Source: Parachlamydiaceae bacterium
GTDB taxonomy: Bacteria > Chlamydiota > Chlamydiia > Chlamydiales > Parachlamydiaceae
DNA length: 9,040 bases
Direction: 5' to 3'
NCBI GenBank assembly: GCA_013815395.1
Contig: JACDGH010000093.1
Location: 1 to 9,040 of the forward strand
In this document: one piece after another, positions 6,601 to 9,040 of the stretch
Position numbering within the stretch: the first letter of the stretch is position 1
Layout: every line of letters starts with the position of its first letter
Notes under the pieces: generated by a model
Told to the model about the DNA's origin: nothing
The model's input: only the letters and a program-made list of their open reading frames with translations
Databases searched by the model: none
Made by a program: the position numbers and the translations under genes

Positions 6601-8705
6601 AATCTGTTTCTATCCAATTCACCACTAAATTTCAATACAACGGGAATATTATAAGTAACATCTTTAGGATTAATCAAAAAACTTGTAAATAAATTTTTTT
6701 GATTCGAAGATAATGGAAATGTATCTTCAAAATATATAGCTTCTTCAATGCAAACATGTTTTTCATCGCTATTTTTCTCGTCGGTAATTCTCTGCAACGC
6801 TGCAATGTCATTAATACAAATTTCCCCGAAAAGATCTTCAATACTGATTTGAAGTCCTAGTTGTTTTTGTAACCAATCCATCAATCGCATAGCTTTTAAA
6901 GAATCGATGCCATAGGACAATAAGGGTTCATCCGGCCGAATATCTGCCATTTTGACTTTAAGAAGTGACGCGCAATAAGCTCTGATGGTTTCCGCAATAC
7001 TAATATCGTTTGAAACGGCCATCTCGATGCAATCTTGATCCTCCCAAGAACCTTCGGCACTCAAAGATTTTTCTAAATATTTTTCACGGCATTGAAAATA
7101 TTGAACCTTACCGCTGGTCGTGCGTGGAATTCCGCCCGATTTTAACAAAACTATGGCATGAACATCCAAAAAAAACTCTTCAGCTAAAGTGCGTCGCATA
7201 CTTTTAATGAGTTCATCATGAGAGTATTGTTTTATTTTTATGCGATTCAACTCAAAAAGAACGATGAGCTTTTCCTCGTTCTCTTGTGTGACTGAAAAGG
7301 CTGCTCCTATTCGATTTTTTAGTGCTGGATGGCATCTCTGCAAAGCCATCTCAATATCGTCAGGATAGTAATTCTTTCCGCGTATAATAATTATATTTTT
7401 TAATCTTCCGGCAATAAATAACTCACCGTAATCTATAAAACCAATATCTCCGGTCCGCATAAATGGACCAATGCCTTCTTTTGTAAAGACTCTAAAGATT
7501 TCCTGAGTTCTTTCAGGATTATTCCAATATCCTTCAGCCACAGAAGGACCACTTAGCCAAATCTCACCAACTTCTGCTTCTACCTTTGTAATAGGATCCA
7601 CAATTTTAAGAAAATGATCCTTTCGAGGATAACCACAGCTGACCAAAGGTGATTTTTTACCGCATTCTTGATGGTTAACGATACGATGAGAATTCCCAAC
7701 TTTTGTGCCAGTAACAAAAAGAGTGCTTTCAGCAAGTCCATAACAAGGATATAAAGCTTCCGGTGCAAATCCACACGGCAAAAAGTGTTTGGCAAAAATC
7801 TCCAAGGTATCTTTGTGCACGACTTCTGATCCATTAAAGGCAACTTTCCAACTTGAAAGATCCAAATTCTGAAGCATTTCTGAATTAATACGCTGGGCGC
7901 ACAATTGGTAGGCAAAATTGGGACCGCCGCTGGTTGTCGCTTTATAATCTGAAATCGCTTTTAGCCATAGGTAAGGATTTTGCAAGAAAGTCGAAGGTGC
8001 CATTAGGACACTTGTGATACCCATAAAAATAGGATGTAAGATATTTCCTATCAATCCCATGTCATGATAAAAAGGCAGCCATCCCACCACAATAGATTCT
8101 TCGTTATGTTCAAAAGCTTCAGCGATTGCCCATTCATTATGTATCAAATTGCGATGTGATATCATCACACCTTTAGGCAAAGAAGTCGAACCAGATGTAT
8201 ACTGGAGAAAAGCAAGTTGATGTTCATCCGGCATCACTATATCAATAAGATTATCAATTGAAAGATCTTCAATTTCAATCCAGCGTCGTTTTGAAAGGAG
8301 TTGATCTTTTTGCTCCATTTTAGCAACGTTTAATCGTATTACTGCCGTAGAAAGAATAACAGCAGGATCAGCATCATTCAAAATCGAATTGACTCTCAAA
8401 ATCTGACGCTTGCCTTGAGGAGGTGGAATTGGTACAGCTACAACCCCAGCATACAAACATCCTAAGAACGCATAGATAAATTCAAGTCCTGGCTGGAAAA
8501 ATAATACAGCTCTTTCTCCCGAACTTACAACTTTTAATAACTCATGTGCAACCGCAAGGCTTCGTTCTTTCAATTGTGAAAATGTGACATCAGCAATCTG
8601 CTCCCCCTTAGAATCAAGGAAAATAAAAGCCGATCGCGAGCCTCTAGAATCACTCCACAAATTAACACAATCTAAAATCGTTTTAAAACATTCTTTTTTA
8701 AACAT
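3564..8705 (-). CDS. Hybrid FAAL-NRPS: FAAL-ACP-C-A-PCP lipopeptide-initiating synthetase
   Basis: This complete 1713-residue protein is the initiating assembly-line enzyme. Domains: fatty acyl-AMP ligase (about 1-545), acyl carrier protein (568-640, Ser602 in YGIDSL), condensation domain (661-1085, active site HHLICDG at 789-795), adenylation domain (1100-1592), peptidyl carrier (1605-1678, Ser1637 in FFDVGGDSL) and a short helical tail (1684-1713). The expected job is to activate a free fatty acid, load it on the ACP, activate one amino acid, join the two as an N-acyl-aminoacyl-PCP and hand this to the downstream PKS. All core catalytic motifs look intact. The ATG at 8705 is supported by AAGG four bases upstream and by the normal FAAL N-terminus that follows at once. 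It starts 18 bases after the aminomutase stop, which suggests co-transcription and points to a (beta-)lysine substrate. The acyl chain length cannot be read from sequence. There is no thioesterase or reductase, consistent with passing the chain on. Confidence 0.96.
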   Translation of the reverse strand: MFKKECFKTILDCVNLWSDSRGSRSAFIFLDSKGEQIADVTFSQLKERSLAVAHELLKVVSSGERAVLFFQPGLEFIYAFLGCLYAGVVAVPIPPPQGKRQILRVNSILNDADPAVILSTAVIRLNVAKMEQKDQLLSKRRWIEIEDLSIDNLIDIVMPDEHQLAFLQYTSGSTSLPKGVMISHRNLIHNEWAIAEAFEHNEESIVVGWLPFYHDMGLIGNILHPIFMGITSVLMAPSTFLQNPYLWLKAISDYKATTSGGPNFAYQLCAQRINSEMLQNLDLSSWKVAFNGSEVVHKDTLEIFAKHFLPCGFAPEALYPCYGLAESTLFVTGTKVGNSHRIVNHQECGKKSPLVSCGYPRKDHFLKIVDPITKVEAEVGEIWLSGPSVAEGYWNNPERTQEIFRVFTKEGIGPFMRTGDIGFIDYGELFIAGRLKNIIIIRGKNYYPDDIEMALQRCHPALKNRIGAAFSVTQENEEKLIVLFELNRIKIKQYSHDELIKSMRRTLAEEFFLDVHAIVLLKSGGIPRTTSGKVQYFQCREKYLEKSLSAEGSWEDQDCIEMAVSNDISIAETIRAYCASLLKVKMADIRPDEPLLSYGIDSLKAMRLMDWLQKQLGLQISIEDLFGEICINDIAALQRITDEKNSDEKHVCIEEAIYFEDTFPLSSNQKNLFTSFLINPKDVTYNIPVVLKFSGELDRNRFKNALKHVVHKHPQLRTVYENHPDGPRQRVLAVEKLSLLEAVLNHTHELDELIKEESYRPFDIAKEPLFRTIIVETLAVETIVLFTFHHLICDGWSMNLFVDDLRNAYLGHEDLDKSQSYQSFVHFQNKQMGSAEYFNQQQFWKAYLGHDFPILTLGPYHKHPKDVSSKGALDFATIGKELYKKLINFSRLHKITMSMSLLSAFHALLHLYSDQKTIMVGYPSANRLSSGLQNTFGYFVNTLVSRTSFAGTTSFNDVLKQIKKGLSEGIKNEAFSFQDILKTVIPPRVEGVSPIFQAMFVMQNAPHTIGGFADLTVQILPQKDLPVIYDIVLEAQQMEETIKLSFEYRVNALPDFLMRQFSRHYLDLLELVIDQAESKLTMLPLLSKLAPAFLLHDYPISILDLLEKQFKAQSSKIAVESDCGSLTYQQLHAKSNGIAQYLQQKGLKSQEPVGICMGKCPDLISAILGIAKAGGAYVPIDSNYPTERINFMLEDAGIRFLLIEKRGKPLHSSVNAELVEVEDIEGGDDFSSSLLTKNHLAYILYTSGSTGRPKGVMIEHGSLSNFTMEAIKLFNITEKDRVLQFSSISWDTSSEEIYPCLAQGGTLVLRGNDPIETFDALIRRTRLNNITVWNLPTSYWGELCDELVSQKALLPESLRLVIVGGEKVCWDKVKKWNAFFGTSVKLLNTYGATEATSISLAFDLSKWKEEYPNAPIGFTLGNVRAQILNEDLEEVPVAVAGNLYISGVGLARAYLNLPELTNQKFVKHPKSGERLYHTGDVAYRAPDGVILHQGRADGMIKRRGFRIELEEIEVAVIRLSYVSKCLVLEKKHETKSSELVAYVTVIDKGLLVDIRRDLKEMLPEYMIPDQFVCIVDFPRLLNGKIDMQTLLKLKQEVVVYQEELSQMEGRVMAIWRDLLQFSSLSKKSAFFDVGGDSLLIIKLHQRLCEAFSINLDISKLFKYASCESQAKFIENLINKQNQPEMTSLELLKSLEEGSIDLETVKKQLTIFQK
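3672..3893 (-). other. Peptidyl carrier protein of the NRPS module
   Basis: Residues about 1605-1678. The motif FFDVGGDSLLIIKL places the phosphopantetheine serine at 1637. The GGDS form is typical of NRPS peptidyl carriers. It should hold the aminoacyl and then N-acyl-aminoacyl thioester that the downstream ketosynthase accepts. Confidence 0.93.
3930..5408 (-). other. Adenylation domain, predicted basic amino acid (beta-lysine or lysine)
   Basis: Residues about 1100-1592. Core motifs: YTSGSTGRPKG (1245-1255), NTYGATE (1388-1394), YHTGD (1476-1480), KRRGFRIELEE (1501-1511) and the catalytic Lys1584 in NGKID. Aligned by eye to GrsA, the ten specificity positions are Asp1291, Thr1292, Glu1295, Asn1334, Ile1362, Gly1364, Thr1389, Ser1397, Ile1398 and Lys1584. 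The Asp that contacts the amino group is kept. Glu at the third position supplies a negative charge, as seen in several lysine/ornithine codes. From memory, beta-lysine domains carry a code beginning D-T-E-D with G-T later on, which is similar. Domain identity is secure; the substrate is a prediction. Confidence 0.88.
5451..6725 (-). other. Condensation domain, probable N-acylating type
   Basis: Residues about 661-1085. The catalytic motif HHLICDG (789-795) has both histidines and the aspartate/glycine. Other recognisable landmarks are YNIPVVLKFSGELD (685-698), ANRLSSGLQNTFGYFVNTL (925-943) and FQAMFVMQNAP (996-1006). Position directly after an acyl-loaded carrier suggests that it joins a fatty acyl group to the amino group of the activated amino acid. 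Assigning the starter subtype formally would need a phylogeny. Confidence 0.9.
6786..7004 (-). other. Acyl carrier protein following the FAAL
   Basis: Residues about 568-640, with the motif LLSYGIDSLKAMRL. Ser602 (codon 6900-6902) is the expected 4'-phosphopantetheine site. The D-S-L form resembles acyl carriers rather than the GGDS form of the peptidyl carrier further on. That fits its position as acceptor of the FAAL product and donor to the condensation domain. Confidence 0.9.
7071..8705 (-). other. FAAL (fatty acyl-AMP ligase) domain of the NRPS
   Basis: Residues about 1-545. The ANL core motif is YTSGSTSLPKG at 169-179. Landmarks that separate FAAL from acyl-CoA ligases are GWLPFYHDMGLIG (208-220), TSGGPNFAYQLC (258-269), YGLAESTLFV (322-331) and LVSCG (354-358). 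The segment between the last two is where the FAAL-specific insertion lies; that insertion is known to disfavour the CoA-transfer conformation. The C-terminal subdomain carries RTGDIGF, IIRGKNYYPDDIE and the A10-like lysine Lys533 in TTSGK. Expected reaction: fatty acid plus ATP to acyl-AMP, then transfer to the adjacent carrier. Confidence 0.93.
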
Positions 8706-8723
8706 AATGCCTTGCTTTTGTCC
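8706..8723 (-). promoter_or_regulatory. Intergenic spacer with ribosome binding site for the FAAL-NRPS
   Basis: The 18 bases between the aminomutase stop and the NRPS start read GACAAAAGCAAGGCATT just before the ATG on the minus strand. AAGG sits four bases upstream and is a plausible if short-spaced Shine-Dalgarno. A second purine run (GAGGA) overlaps the upstream stop codon but is too distant to set this start. There is no room for a promoter or terminator, so the two genes should share a transcript. Confidence 0.6.
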
Positions 8724-9040
8724 TCACGGGCACCTCAACACACTGAGTTGGTTTTCCTTTTTGGGATTTGGCTCTGATACGAATACTGATTGCGAGGGAT
8801 TTAATGGATATTTAAACTCATCTCCCCTGAAATTCTTCAACACGAGTTCGTTTTCATTAATTTCTTTAATGTAATTAGGATTTAACGGAATCTTTCCACC
8901 GCCACCCGGGCCGTCAATCACATATTGTGGAATACCATAACCAGTTGTATAACCTCTCATTTCTTGAATAAGTTGTATCCCTTGCGAAACATTTGTTCTA
9001 AAATGCGCGCTGCCAGTGATTAAATCACACTGGTAAAGGT
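8724..9040 (-). CDS. kamA: L-lysine 2,3-aminomutase (radical SAM/PLP), C-terminal part only
   Basis: The last 104 codons of a gene entering from the right edge and ending in TGA at 8724-8726. The residues match the C-terminal region of KamA: YQCDL, then HFRTNVS, MRGYTTGY, and PGGGGK followed by PLNPNY. By alignment from memory with the Clostridium subterminale enzyme, the lysine in PGGGGK (codon 8892-8894) corresponds to the PLP-binding Lys337. The aspartates in YQCDL (codon 9024-9026) and VIDGPG (codon 8913-8915) correspond to Asp293 and Asp330, which hold the epsilon-amino group of lysine. Their 37-residue spacing is preserved exactly. This favours lysine over glutamate as substrate. KamA interconverts L-lysine and L-beta-lysine by 5'-deoxyadenosyl radical chemistry. 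The CxxxCxxC iron-sulfur motif lies outside the window. It is followed after 18 bases by an NRPS, so it most likely supplies beta-lysine as a building block. An arginine-directed relative is not excluded. Confidence 0.88.
   Translation of the reverse strand, partial: LYQCDLITGSAHFRTNVSQGIQLIQEMRGYTTGYGIPQYVIDGPGGGGKIPLNPNYIKEINENELVLKNFRGDEFKYPLNPSQSVFVSEPNPKKENQLSVLRCP

Noticed and set aside
7580..7915. Minus-strand open frame of 111 codons in another frame
   Set aside because: It lies wholly inside the FAAL domain in a shifted frame. The main frame carries conserved FAAL motifs there, so this is a shadow.
8584..8874. Plus-strand open frame spanning the aminomutase-NRPS junction
   Set aside because: It is antisense to two well-supported coding ends, has no visible ribosome site and no recognisable protein features.
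9013..9033. Imperfect palindrome with CCAG...CTGG outer arms and TGATT/AATCA inner arms
   Set aside because: It lies within the aminomutase coding region over a conserved stretch (YQCDLITG), has a two-base bulge, and is far from any gene start or end on that strand, so it is best explained by coding constraint.
8724..9040. Possibility that the aminomutase fragment is EpmB (EF-P lysine modification) or glutamate 2,3-aminomutase
   Set aside because: The PGGGGK segment followed by PNY and the longer C-terminus fit KamA rather than EpmB. Both lysine-binding aspartates are kept, whereas in glutamate 2,3-aminomutase, as I recall, these positions are changed.

Overview
The window is almost entirely coding, all on the minus strand. 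It reads as a slice of one biosynthetic operon for a lipid-capped hybrid peptide-polyketide. In transcription order (right to left) it holds: the 3' end of a lysine 2,3-aminomutase gene (8724-9040, open at the right edge); a complete 1713-residue acyl-loading NRPS (3564-8705); and a type I PKS (1-3559, 1186 codons visible, open at the left edge inside its carrier protein). The gaps are 18 and 4 bases. There is no gene-free stretch, RNA gene, mobile element, CRISPR array, terminator or convincing promoter. The operon promoter and any offloading domain lie outside the window.

The genes fit one chemical logic. The aminomutase (KamA family) would convert L-lysine to L-beta-lysine. The NRPS has the order FAAL, ACP, condensation, adenylation, PCP. 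Its FAAL should activate a free fatty acid as acyl-AMP and load it on the first carrier, and the C domain should then acylate the amino acid on the second carrier. The adenylation pocket, aligned by eye to GrsA, reads D-T-E-N-I-G-T-S-I-K. This has an acidic pocket residue suited to a basic side chain and resembles, from memory, the code of beta-lysine-activating domains. The PKS then extends by one ketide unit with the order KS, KR, ACP. It has no acyltransferase domain, so malonyl groups must come from a separate enzyme (trans-AT type). Its ketoreductase has lost the catalytic tyrosine (Cys1022), so the beta-keto group may survive. The predicted intermediate is an N-acyl-(beta-)lysyl beta-ketoacyl thioester passed to whatever lies left of the window.

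The organism is an AT-rich bacterium (about 40% G+C by eye, not computed) with a trans-AT-like megasynthase. Host-associated gammaproteobacteria, chlamydia-related bacteria or other AT-rich secondary-metabolite producers are possible, but nothing here settles the lineage. I do not recognise the cluster as a known characterised pathway; that would need a database search.
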